Assembly (NCBI GenBank): GCA_963727045.1
Contig: CAVSES010000002.1
Span: 248,001-312,000 of the forward strand
DNA length: 64,000 nucleotides
Direction of reading: 5' to 3'
Origin: Bog-1198 sp963727045
GTDB taxonomy: Bacteria; Pseudomonadota; Gammaproteobacteria; Steroidobacterales; Steroidobacteraceae
Below are positions 54,976-63,380 of this stretch, in pieces; the first letter of the stretch is position 1; each line of letters starts with the position of its first letter. Under the pieces are notes generated by a model, which searched no databases, had not been told where the DNA came from, and saw nothing but the letters and a program-made list of their open reading frames with translations. The translations under genes were made by a program, and so were the position numbers.

Positions 54976-55041
54976 GAATCCGAGGGCCTCCTTCGGCAAG
55001 TACGGACGAAGCATAACCGATTGGCATGTTAATATCCATAC

Positions 55042-55069
55042 TTGCTAAATTAGCGTTATCTAATATAAT
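55042..55069 (+). promoter_or_regulatory. Sigma-70 promoter with a palindromic operator in the spacer
   Basis: TTGCTA (55042-55047) and TATAAT (55064-55069) are separated by 16 bases. The spacer holds ATTAG-CGTTAT-CTAAT (55049-55064), overlapping a second dyad GCTAA-A-TTAGC (55044-55054). It lies between the repressor gene and the DUF2892 start at 55116. Confidence 0.72.
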
Positions 55070-55115
55070 GACGTCGGCGGTAAATGATCGTCCTAACGCA
55101 AATGAGGATATTCCG

Positions 55116-55319
55116 ATGAGCATCGATCGTTTGGTAATGAGATTCGCGGGCACGATGATCCTTTTGAGCATAGCGCTTGCCCATTTTGTGAGTATCAATT
55201 GGCTTTGGCTTACCGTATTCGTCGGCGCCAATCTCCTGCAGTCTTCGTTCACCGGCTTCTGTCCGCTTGCCGTAGTGCTGAAGCGCATCGGGATCAAACC
55301 CGGTCACGCGTTTTCCTAG
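55116..55319 (+). CDS. DUF2892 membrane protein
   Basis: A 67-residue protein with two helices and the FTGFCPLAVVLKRIG tail typical of DUF2892. Such domains also form the membrane part of the rhodanese YgaP, and stand-alone members are common in BigR/SqrR regulons. The conserved Cys near the end may take part in sulfane-sulfur traffic. GAGG lies nine bases upstream of the ATG at 55116. It is the first gene under the operator-promoter and lies 19 bases before the efflux adaptor gene. Confidence 0.85.
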   Translation: MSIDRLVMRFAGTMILLSIALAHFVSINWLWLTVFVGANLLQSSFTGFCPLAVVLKRIGIKPGHAFS

Positions 55320-55338
55320 TAGAGAAAGAGAGTTCTCC

Positions 55339-56410
55339 GTGGGCTTGTCCAGATCGGCATCCGTCACAATTCTCCAGTTGGGAGGCATCTTGATTTTGGC
55401 AGGATGCGGTGGCAAGGCGCTGCCCCCCGCGAACTCCTCGCTCCCGCCGCTGGCAAGCATTGTGGTTCAACCGGTGCGGTCACCGCTCGAGCGCACCGTG
55501 GATGGCACGATTGAGGCCGTCAATCAGGCAACTGTTTCGGCACAAACCGCGGGACGAATCACGGAGATCCTCTACGATGTGAACGACGTGGTGCCGGCGG
55601 GTGCGGTCATCATCCGGCTTAAAGGAAGTGAACAACGCGCAGGGCTTCAGGGCGCTCAGGCGGCGCTCACCGAAGCCAAGGCACGAAATGCAGAGGCAGC
55701 AACTACCTATGAGCGGATTTCGGAGCTGTTTCAACGGCATGTGGTATCGAAAGCGCAGCTAGACCAAGCGACCGCGAATCGGGATGCGGCGGCCGCGCGC
55801 CTTACCTCTGCGGAAGCGGGCATCGCTACCGCACGGGAGGGTGTTGGCTACACCGAAATCCGCGCCCCTTATGGCGGGGTCGTCACGAAGCGGTTCGTGG
55901 AAGTAGGAGAATCCGTCAGTCCCGGCACCCCGTTGATGTCCGGTCTATCGCTTCGGGATCTGCGGGTAAACATCAATGTCCCCCAGGGCATCGTGATGCA
56001 GGTTCGTCGGCTCAAGCGAGCGGCGGTCTACGTTGGGAACCAACGCGTGGAGGCGACGAAGATCACGATTTTTCCCGAGGCAGCAACTCCGTCGAGCACT
56101 TTTCGCGCACGACTGGAGCTGCCGCCTGACGCAATCGATCTGGCGCCCGGCATGTATGTCAAGGTTGGGCTCGTCGTTGGTGAAGAAGATCGCCTTCTGA
56201 TCCCGGCGTCGGCGGTTGTCGAGCGCAGCGAAATCACCGGTGTATATGTGCTCGATACCGCGTGGGCACGCGGCGCTTCGGTACGTGCGTCCCGGCCATC
56301 GCGTCGGGGACAAGCTTGAGATCCTCGCTGGACTTGAGGGCGGCGAGCGAATCGCGCTCGATCCCATCGCGGCGAGCGCACAAATCGTTGCCGCCGGATC
56401 CACCCCGTGA
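55339..56410 (+). pseudogene. RND efflux adaptor (HlyD/AcrA-like), one frameshift
   Basis: A periplasmic adaptor of about 357 residues. It has a signal with possible lipobox (ILILAGCGG), a biotinyl-lipoyl-like domain (TVSAQTAGRITEILYDVNDVV), a coiled-coil hairpin (about residues 95-165) and a beta-barrel. The frame breaks near 56260 in GATACCGCGTGGGC, where one extra base separates VYVLDTA from GHAALRYVRPGHRVGDKLEIL. With the break corrected the stop is at 56408-56410, overlapping the pump GTG (GTGA), as expected for a coupled operon. I therefore think the break is recent or a sequence error. GTG start at 55339. Confidence 0.82.
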
Positions 56411-59400
56411 CGAAACCGCTTGGGCTGAGCGGCAGGCTTGCGCGGTTCTTTCTCGAGAACCAATTGACGCCGCTCCTGGCATTGACCGCCCTCCTGATGG
56501 GCGCGTTTGCCGTGCTGGTCACGCCTCGGGAGGAAGAGCCCCAGATCGATGTCACTTTCGCCAATATTCTGATCCCTTTCCCCGGCGCGAGCTCCGAGCA
56601 AGTGGAGAATCTCGCCGCAACACCGATGGAGAAGGTGCTCGGCGAGATTTCGGGCGTCAAGCATATCTATTCAGTGTCGCGTCCCGGGCTGGCGGTTCTG
56701 ACCGTGCAGTATGAAGTGGGGATCCATCGAAACGACGCCATCGTGCGTCTCTACAACGCCGTGTACTCCAATCAGGATTGGCGTCCCGTCGGCGTTGGTA
56801 TCGGACAGCCGTTCATCAAGCCGAAGGGTATCGACGATGTGCCTATCGTCACGCTCACTTTGTGGAGTCGCAATCCCAGCTTGGGCGGCACACGAACTTG
56901 GACAGGTCGCGCGCGCCATCGAAAGCGAGTTGAAACGGGTGCCCAACACCCGCAACGTCTATTCCGATTGGAGACTCCGACCCCATGATCCGAGTCGAGC
57001 TCGACCCGGGGCGCCTGTCCGCGGCGGGACTCACGGCGGCCGAACTCGCGGCGGCGTTGCAGGCAGCGAATCTCGTCAGGCAGGCCGACGTGGTCGTTGG
57101 CGGGAATCGGCTGTCGCCCGTGCAGGCTGGGCAGTTCCTCGCCAATCGCGACGACGTGGGCGGCCTCATTGTCTCGGCCCGCGATGGCAAGCCCATCTAT
57201 CTCGATGACGTCGCGACGGTTACGGACGCCCCCCGGACACCCTCGCAGTACGCATGGTTTGGCACCGGGGCTGCGCTGAACTCCGCAAGCGGGAAGACGA
57301 GTGGATCAATCACCCGCAGTGACGCTCGCCATTGCGAAGAAGCCCGGCAGCAACGCGATCGATGTCGCAACCACGGTGATTAATCGGATCGAACAGCTGA
57401 AGGGCATTACGATTCCCTCCGGCGTCGAGGTGACGGTCACCCGTAACTATGGCGTTACGGCGAATGACAAAGCAAAGAAATTGATCGAGAAGCTCCTGTT
57501 TGCAACGGCGTCGGTCGTAATTCTGGTGTTGCTGGCGGTCGGTAGGCGTGAAGCAACCGTCGTGGGCGCCGCCGTCATCGTGACCCTGGCAGCGACGCTC
57601 TTCGCTTCCTGGGCCTGGGGCTTTACGATCAATCGGGTTTCCCTGTTTGCCTTGATCTTTGCGATCGGAATCCTCGTCGACGATGCCATCGTCATCGTCG
57701 AGAACGTGCACCGGCATTTGTCGCTCGACGAGGGCGCTCTTTCGGACATCATCCCTCGCGCCGTGGACGAAGTCGGCGGCCCCACGATCCTGGCCACCTT
57801 CACGGTGATTGCCGCCTTACTGCCGATGGCGTTTGTCTCCGGACTCATGGGCCCGTACATGAGCCCGATCCCAATCAATGCGAGCATGGGAATGCTCATT
57901 TCGCTGGCGATCGCGCTTGATTTTCACGCCGTGGCTGTGCCGCAAGCTGTTCGCGGGCGCGGTACATCATGAAACGATGGAAACCAAGACCGAAGCCAAG
58001 CTGCACCGATGGTTCGAGCGCTTGATGGCCCCGTTCCTGCTGGGCGATCATGCGCGCCGCAATCGTCATCGATTATATCTCGGCACTGCGGGCGCAATCG
58101 CGGTTGCGGTGCTGCTTGCCGTAGTGCAACTCGTCGTGTTGAAGATGCTGCCGTTCGACAACAAGTCGGAATTCCAGGTGGTGCTCAACATGCCGGAAGG
58201 CACCCCCGTGGAGGGAACCGCCCGGGTTCTGGCAGGGTTGGCGGCAATCGTGCGGCAGGTACCGGAAGTCGCCAATTATCAAGCATATGCGGGAACCGCC
58301 GCCCCCATCAACTTCAATGGCCTCGTGCGTCAGTACTACCTACGCGGCGATAGCAATCAAGGCGATCTGCAGGTCAACCTGGTCGACAAAAGCGATCGCA
58401 GCCGCAAGAGTCACGACATTGCGCGCGCCGTCCGACCGGCACTTGCCGCTGAAGGCAAGCGGCTCGGCGCCTCCTCAGTTCAAGTGGTCGAGGTGCCCCC
58501 CGGGCCACCGGTGCAGGCTCCCCTGGTGGCCGAGATCTACGGTCCGGTGTATGCAGCTCAGCAGCAGATCGGACGAGCGTTACGAACTGTATTTGATTCG
58601 ACTCGCGACATAGTCGATACGGACGATACCCTCGCTGCATCGGCGCCTCGGTTCATTGTCGCGCTCGATCGAGCGAAAGCCGCCTTACTGGGTGTATCTC
58701 AGGCGGCCGTGACGGAGACGCTCGCCACTGGGCTCGCCGGATTCGATGCGACCTATGTTCACTCGGGGCGTGAGCGCGACCCGATTGCCGTGCACCTCGA
58801 GCTCGGGACGGCCGACAGGCGGGGACTTCAACAGGCGCTAGCCCTTCCGGTGCGCAGCGCCACGGGATCCCTCGTGCCCCTGTCCGAAGTCGTCACCGTG
58901 TCGCAAACGCCTTGGGATGCGACGATTTACCACAAGGATCTGCGGCCCGTGGTTTTCGTGACGGGCGATATGGCTGGGAGACTCGATAGCCCCCTCTACG
59001 GCATGTTCGATATCGTGTCGAAGATCAGCAAGGAACCGCCCGGCGGACAGCCGCTTGTGCAACGCTTCATGAGTCCGCCCGATCGCTTGAGTGAGTTCAG
59101 TGTGCGGTGGGATGGGGAATGGACGATCACCTATGAGACCTTTCGCGACATGGGCCTCGCCTATGCGGTGGGCCTGGTGTTCATCTACCTGCTCGTCGTC
59201 GCGCAATTCCGCTCTTATGCGGTGCCGCTCATCATCATGGCGCCCATTCCCCTGACGATAATCGGCGTCATGCCGGGACACGCCCTGCTCGGAGCCAATT
59301 TTACCGCGACCTCCATGATCGGCATGATTGCGCTCGCCGGCATCATCGTCAGAAACTCCATTTTGCTGGTGGATTTCATCAACCAGGAGATCGCGGCGGG

Positions 59401-59632
59401 ACAACCTCTCGCACAAGCCGTTATTCGCGCGGCATCGATTCGGGCGCGGCCCATCGTCCTCACGGGTCTTGCCGCCATGATCGGCGCATTTTTCATCATC
59501 GATGACCCGATATTCAACGGCCTCGCCATCTCTCTGATCTTTGGAATCTTGGTGTCGACGGCGCTGACGCTTCTGTTGATTCCATTGCTTTACTACGGCT
59601 ACATCGGGCGCTCCCAAGAGGGCGCGCACTAA
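56407..59632 (+). pseudogene. RND efflux pump (AcrB-like), four +1 frameshifts
   Basis: Frames joined at about 56880, 56966, 57300 and 57919 give a 12-helix RND pump of about 1070 residues. The N-terminus FFLENQLTPLLALTALLMG and TPREEEPQIDV fit the COG0841 type. The middle contains FALIFAIGILVDDAIVIVENV with the proton-relay aspartates. The C-terminus has FRDMGLAYAVGLVFIYLLVVAQF and MIALAGIIVRNSILLVDFIN. Every break is a one-base gain, and the correct frames hold no stop. A truncated, broken pump is the literal reading; conservation everywhere else suggests recent damage or error. Substrate likely sulfur-related from context, which is inference. Confidence 0.85.
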
Positions 59633-59649
59633 ACTCACCGGGGGTATCT

Positions 59650-60933
59650 ATGGCACACATCATCGTCATTGGCGCGGGATTGGGTGGGGTACCCGCCGCA
59701 TTCGATTTACGCAAACATCTTCCCAAGACTCATCGGGTGACCTTGATCGGCGCCCGCCCCTATTTTGAATTTACGCCGTCGAATCCCTGGATCGCGGTCG
59801 GGTGGCGGTCTCCCGACGAAACGCGGGTTGCCATGCAAGGTCCGCTCGAAAAGAAAGGTATCGAGTGGCTCACCAACACGGTCACACATATCGACGCGGA
59901 GGGCTCCCGGCTCACGCTGGATGACGGAAAAGAACTCCACTACGACTACCTCGTCGTCGCGACAGGACCGCGTCTCGCCTTCGAGGAAGTATCCGGCCTG
60001 GGTCCCGACGGATTCACGCAGTCGGTTTGCAGTCAGGATCATTCGGCGCTGGCTTGGACACGATATCAGGACTTCTTGAAGAATCCCGGTCCCATCATCG
60101 TCGGCGCGGCCCCCGGCGCGAGTTGTTTCGGCCCCGCATACGAAACTGCAATGATCTTGGATGCCGATCTGCGCAAACGCAAGCTGCGAGATCGTGTACC
60201 GATGACCTACGTCACGAGCGAACCGTACATTGGCCACATGGGTTTGGGCGGTGTCGGGGATAGCAAGGGCCTGATGGAATCCGAGTTGCGCGAACGCCAT
60301 ATCAAATGGATCACGAATGCCAAGATGATCTCCGTCACTGTAAACGAAATGACGGTGCAGGAACTCGATGACGGTCGGGCGCGCTGAAGAAGGAGCATAA
60401 GCTGCCGTTTCGCGTACAGTGCCGTCATTCCTGCATTCAAAGGCGTCGATGCCGTAGCAGCGGTGCCGGGACTATGCAATCCGCGGGGCTTCGTACTGAT
60501 CGACAAGCATCAGCGGAATCCGAAGTACACGAATATTTTTTCTGTCGGCGTTTGTGTCGCCATCCCGCCGGTGGAGGTCACGCCCGTTGCGACCGGCGCG
60601 CCGAAGACGGGCTATATGATCGAATCGATGGTATCGGCCACGGCGGCCAACATCGTCGCCGAGATTTCCGGCAAACCCGCGGTCGCCGAAGCCACGTGGA
60701 ATGCGGTTTGTCTGGCTGACTTCGGCGATACGGGTGCGGCCTTCGTCGCGCTTCCGCAGATTCCGCCGCGCAACGTGACATGGTCCAAGAAGGGCAAATG
60801 GGTGCACTTGGCGAAAATTGCCTTCGAGAAGTACTTTCTTCGCAAGGTTCGTACCGGATCATTGACGCCCGTTTACGAAACCTATGTTCTCAAGGCACTC
60901 GGCATCGCGTCGCTCAAGCGTCACGCAGGCTGA
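59650..60933 (+). pseudogene. Sulfide:quinone reductase-like flavoprotein, two frameshifts
   Basis: A FAD protein of about 427 residues in three frames. The first part (59650-60380) has the FAD motif IVIGAGLGGVPAAFDL, FTPSNPWIAVGW, GPRLAF and PGASCFGPAYE with a conserved Cys. A short middle piece (LKKEHKLPFR) is in another frame. The rest (from about 60411) has VPGLCNPRGFVLIDKHQRNPKY and SVGVCVAIPPVEVTPVATGAPKTGYMIESM. These are the SQR/flavocytochrome c sulfide dehydrogenase hallmarks, with cysteines at the two redox positions. SQR oxidises sulfide to persulfide and reduces quinone. Placement next to rhodanese and SqrR-like repressor supports the role. Confidence 0.84.
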
Positions 60934-60949
60934 AAGGGTCAAGGAGAAC

Positions 60950-62266
60950 ATGATCGCTCCTAAGTCGGCACACCATGACTCTATACGGTTACGTTGGGCG
61001 GCGTGTGCACTGCTCATGATCCCGTGGGCTGGCCATGCGGAGTCGTTGGCCGACGCATGGGCGATGGCCCTGCGGTCGGACGGCACTTTGGCGGCCGCGC
61101 ACAGCGAGCGGGAAGCGGCCGAAGCCGAACACTCCGCCGCAATGCGTCAGCGCTGGCCGTCGATGGATCTGAACGGGAACTACACCCAATTGCAACACGC
61201 ACCACAACTCGATATTGCCACTCCTGCGGGCCGATTGCAGGCCCCGATCTGGCAGCACGACGGCTACGCAACGGCCGGCGCGGATCTGTCGGTGCCGGTT
61301 TGGACGTCGGGTCGCACCAGCGGAGCCATCGGCGCTGCAGCGGCCGGCGCTCGCGGAGCGGCTGCCCAAGAACTGGGAACCACAGCCGATGTGAAGCTCG
61401 CGGTCGCCGAAGCCTATGTCGAAGTGTTCCGCACCCGCAGAGCCCTGGCGGTGGCAGAGTCAAACGTGGCGAGCCTCAAGGCGCATCACGATGATGTGCA
61501 GGTCATGTACGACAAACAAGCGGTCCCGCAATCGGATCTTCTGGGAGCTCAAGTCTGGTTCGCGAACGCCCAGCAGCAGCGTTTACGTGCCGCCAATGCC
61601 CTGCACTTGGCGACGGCCGCGTACAACCGGTGGGTCGGTCAGCCCTTGGATCGCGCTCCGGAGCTTGATGAGCCCGCCAGTGCACCCTCGATCGAAGCGG
61701 GCGAGACTCTCGATCAGTTGGTTGCGCGCGCCCTCGAGCGCCGCCCTGAGCTTGCGACCCTTGCCGCACGGCAAGAACAATTTGAGCAAGCTGCCCGGTC
61801 GGAACACGCTCAAGGATTGCCGCAGGTCGCTTTGCACGCGGGCTACAATCACTTCGACAATCAGATCCTCGACCGCGAGAACTTTGCATCGGTCGGCATC
61901 GGATTTCAATGGCGAGTATTTGACAGCGGACAGGTCAGGGCACGGACGAGCGCGCTGCGCAGCCACGCGCGCGCCACGGGTCGACAGCTCGCCGATTTGC
62001 GATCGGTGGTTTCCCTTCAAGTGGAAACCGCCCTGCTCAACCGTGAGAATGCGGCAGCAAGAATTCATGTCGCTGCCGCATCCGTCGATCAGGCCGAAGA
62101 GAACGTCAGGGATGCCAAGGAACTCTACGCCAGCGGACTGGGAACCAGCAATCAGGTTCTGGACGCAGAAGCTCTTCGCGTCATCGCGTTGACCAATCGC
62201 GATGAGGCTGCCTACGATCTGTTCATCGCACAATTCCGGTTGCAACGCGCGCTGGGTGATTTGTGA
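60950..62266 (+). CDS. TolC-like outer-membrane efflux channel
   Basis: A 438-residue outer-membrane factor with a signal region (LRWAACALLMIPWAGHA) and the two repeated halves typical of TolC, rich in Ala/Gln/Leu heptads (AVAEAYVEVFRTRRALAVAESN and SLQVETALLNRENAAARIHVAA). The C-terminal DAKELYASGLGTSNQVLDAEA is a conserved turn. AAGGAG precedes the ATG at 60950. It follows the flavoprotein gene by 16 bases and completes the adaptor-pump-channel set. It is intact, in contrast to the two upstream efflux genes. Confidence 0.88.
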   Translation: MIAPKSAHHDSIRLRWAACALLMIPWAGHAESLADAWAMALRSDGTLAAAHSEREAAEAEHSAAMRQRWPSMDLNGNYTQLQHAPQLDIATPAGRLQAPIWQHDGYATAGADLSVPVWTSGRTSGAIGAAAAGARGAAAQELGTTADVKLAVAEAYVEVFRTRRALAVAESNVASLKAHHDDVQVMYDKQAVPQSDLLGAQVWFANAQQQRLRAANALHLATAAYNRWVGQPLDRAPELDEPASAPSIEAGETLDQLVARALERRPELATLAARQEQFEQAARSEHAQGLPQVALHAGYNHFDNQILDRENFASVGIGFQWRVFDSGQVRARTSALRSHARATGRQLADLRSVVSLQVETALLNRENAAARIHVAAASVDQAEENVRDAKELYASGLGTSNQVLDAEALRVIALTNRDEAAYDLFIAQFRLQRALGDL

Positions 62267-62327
62267 TACCCATTGGGCTCGTCGGAGGCGGCGGGCCCAT
62301 TCTTGCGGCCGCCAGCCTTAGGAAGCG

Positions 62328-62795
62328 ATGATTCGAACTCGCATTCCACCACCCGTGTACGCGCTGTGTACAGCCGTGCTCATGTGGGCCGGGAATCGGC
62401 ACGCTCCCTCTCTTCGATGGATCGCTCCGCCATGGAATCAGATCGGGTGGATAGCGATCGCCCTAGGATTGGGGTTGGACCTGTATTCGGTCCTGATCTT
62501 CATTCGAATGCGCACGACGGTGAACCCCCTGCGTCCCGGCGATGCCACTCAACTGATTGTATCCGGCGTCTACAGCGTATCCCGTAATCCCATGTACCTT
62601 GGAATGGTGCTGTCCCTCTCCGGTTGGGCGTGGCTGTTGGGCAACCCTCCCGCGCTGCTACTGGTTTGGCTATTTGCTCGTATTCTGGTCTCGATGCAAA
62701 TCGTCCCCGAAGAAATTGCGCTCAAGAATCTGTTTGGCACGAGCTATCTAGAATATTCCAAACAGGTTAATCGTTGGATTGGCCGAAAATCCTAG
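62328..62795 (+). CDS. Isoprenylcysteine methyltransferase-like membrane protein
   Basis: A 155-residue membrane protein with four or five helices and the C-terminal ICMT/PEMT signature: VSGVYSVSRNPMYLGMVL and VPEEIALKNLFGTSYLEYSKQVNRWI. Such bacterial proteins are thought to methylate thiols or lipids with S-adenosylmethionine, and some lie in metal or sulfur resistance islands. Methylation of sulfide or a thiol would fit here but is inference. AGGAAG lies upstream of the ATG. It is the last gene before the attachment-like region. Confidence 0.8.
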   Translation: MIRTRIPPPVYALCTAVLMWAGNRHAPSLRWIAPPWNQIGWIAIALGLGLDLYSVLIFIRMRTTVNPLRPGDATQLIVSGVYSVSRNPMYLGMVLSLSGWAWLLGNPPALLLVWLFARILVSMQIVPEEIALKNLFGTSYLEYSKQVNRWIGRKS

Positions 62796-62926
62796 AGGAA
62801 TGCATCCGCTTTGCGCACTCGCCATGATTGGATTGTCCTCGGAGCGCTGATTTAGCTAATGAGGCTCTGCGAGCACCCGGTCATTTTCCAGTTGAAACAC
62901 CAACTCATTGATCCAAGAAAAATAAT

Positions 62927-62947
62927 CTTGGCGCGCCCGGACGGATT
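62927..62947 (+). repeat. 21-bp direct repeat, copy 1
   Basis: CTTGGCGCGCCCGGACGGAT plus T occurs here and at 63079-63099. The sequence is the 3' end of a tRNA-Arg on the minus strand. The two copies are 152 bases apart, which could mark the ends of a small element or two successive integration events. Confidence 0.7.
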
Positions 62948-62952
62948 ACTTC

Positions 62953-63060
62953 GGGGCCTGCGGCCCCTCGCCCCTCGCTTGCGCTCGGGGTCGCCCTAAA
63001 GGGCGATCAAATCGCCGGACGGCGATTTGTCGAACCCGCTTGTTGTCTGTCGGCGGTTCG
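62953..63060. repeat. Cluster of four hairpins between the direct repeats
   Basis: GGGGCC-TGC-GGCCCC (62953-62967), TCGCCC-TAAA-GGGCGA (62991-63006) and CAAATCGCC-GGAC-GGCGATTTG (63008-63029) are perfect. A fourth with one bulge pairs CGAACCCGC with GCGGTTCG (63031-63060). Confidence 0.7.
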
Positions 63061-63111
63061 AATCGAAACGCCTGATAGCTTGGCGCGCCCGGACGGATTC
63101 GAACCGCCGAC
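63049..63111. repeat. 16-bp inverted repeat of the tRNA T-arm
   Basis: GTCGGCGGTTCGAATC at 63049-63064 is the exact reverse complement of GATTCGAACCGCCGAC at 63096-63111. The second copy belongs to the tRNA fragment on the minus strand, so the first is an inverted copy of the T stem-loop. Confidence 0.72.
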
Positions 63112-63124
63112 CACCTGGTTCGAA
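63081..63124 (-). other. tRNA-Arg 3' fragment, probable attachment site
   Basis: The minus strand reads TTCGAACCAGGTGGTCGGCG then GTTCGAATCC and ends CCGGGCGCGCCA. It gives a good T-arm and a 3' acceptor strand pairing with GCGCCCG, as in tRNA-Arg, with CCA encoded. The loop before it would read CTTCGAA (anticodon TCG). No 5' half with GCGCCCG is found at the expected place, so this is not a complete tRNA. Beside a recombinase gene it is best read as an att site. Confidence 0.72.
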
Positions 63125-63280
63125 GGAGGAGGGTCTCACAAAATTGTTGCGGGAAGTTGCAGGAGGTTGCACCCGGACCGCACTCTAAAACTGCCTGTAT
63201 CTTCTTGTTTCTCTGGACTTTTCACCCCATAATGGCATGCAGGTTTCGGCACATTGCCGCAGCTTCAAGAAGCGGCCAAA

Positions 63281-63338
63281 GTGTACCCCTGTGTGTACCC
63301 CGATGTCCCGTGTACCCCCTCGAAAATGGGTGTACCCC
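63281..63338 (+). repeat. Four GTGTACCCC direct repeats before the recombinase
   Basis: Exact 9-bp copies begin at 63281, 63293, 63310 and 63330, with start-to-start spacings of 12, 17 and 20 bases. Their position 43-100 bases before the recombinase start suggests arm-type binding sites of the integrase or a regulator site. Confidence 0.65.
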
Positions 63339-63380
63339 AAGGAGGCAGGCCAGTGAAAAAAGGAACGGAAGGCAGTCCGA

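Larger units (their letters stand above)
62796..63380. other. Gene-free attachment-like region
   Basis: These 585 bases hold no gene I can support. From left to right they contain a featureless stretch of about 130 bases, a 21-bp direct repeat copy, four hairpins, the tRNA 3' fragment with the second copy, an AT-richer segment and four GTGTACCCC repeats directly before the recombinase gene. Confidence 0.6.

Noticed and set aside
57301..57972. Fragments of the RND pump as separate small genes
   Set aside because: Each fragment continues the same pump sequence in order, so they are parts of one frameshifted gene.
63081..63157. Complete tRNA-Arg gene
   Set aside because: Only the anticodon-loop-to-CCA part fits; the expected 5' acceptor strand GCGCCCG is absent in the proper window.
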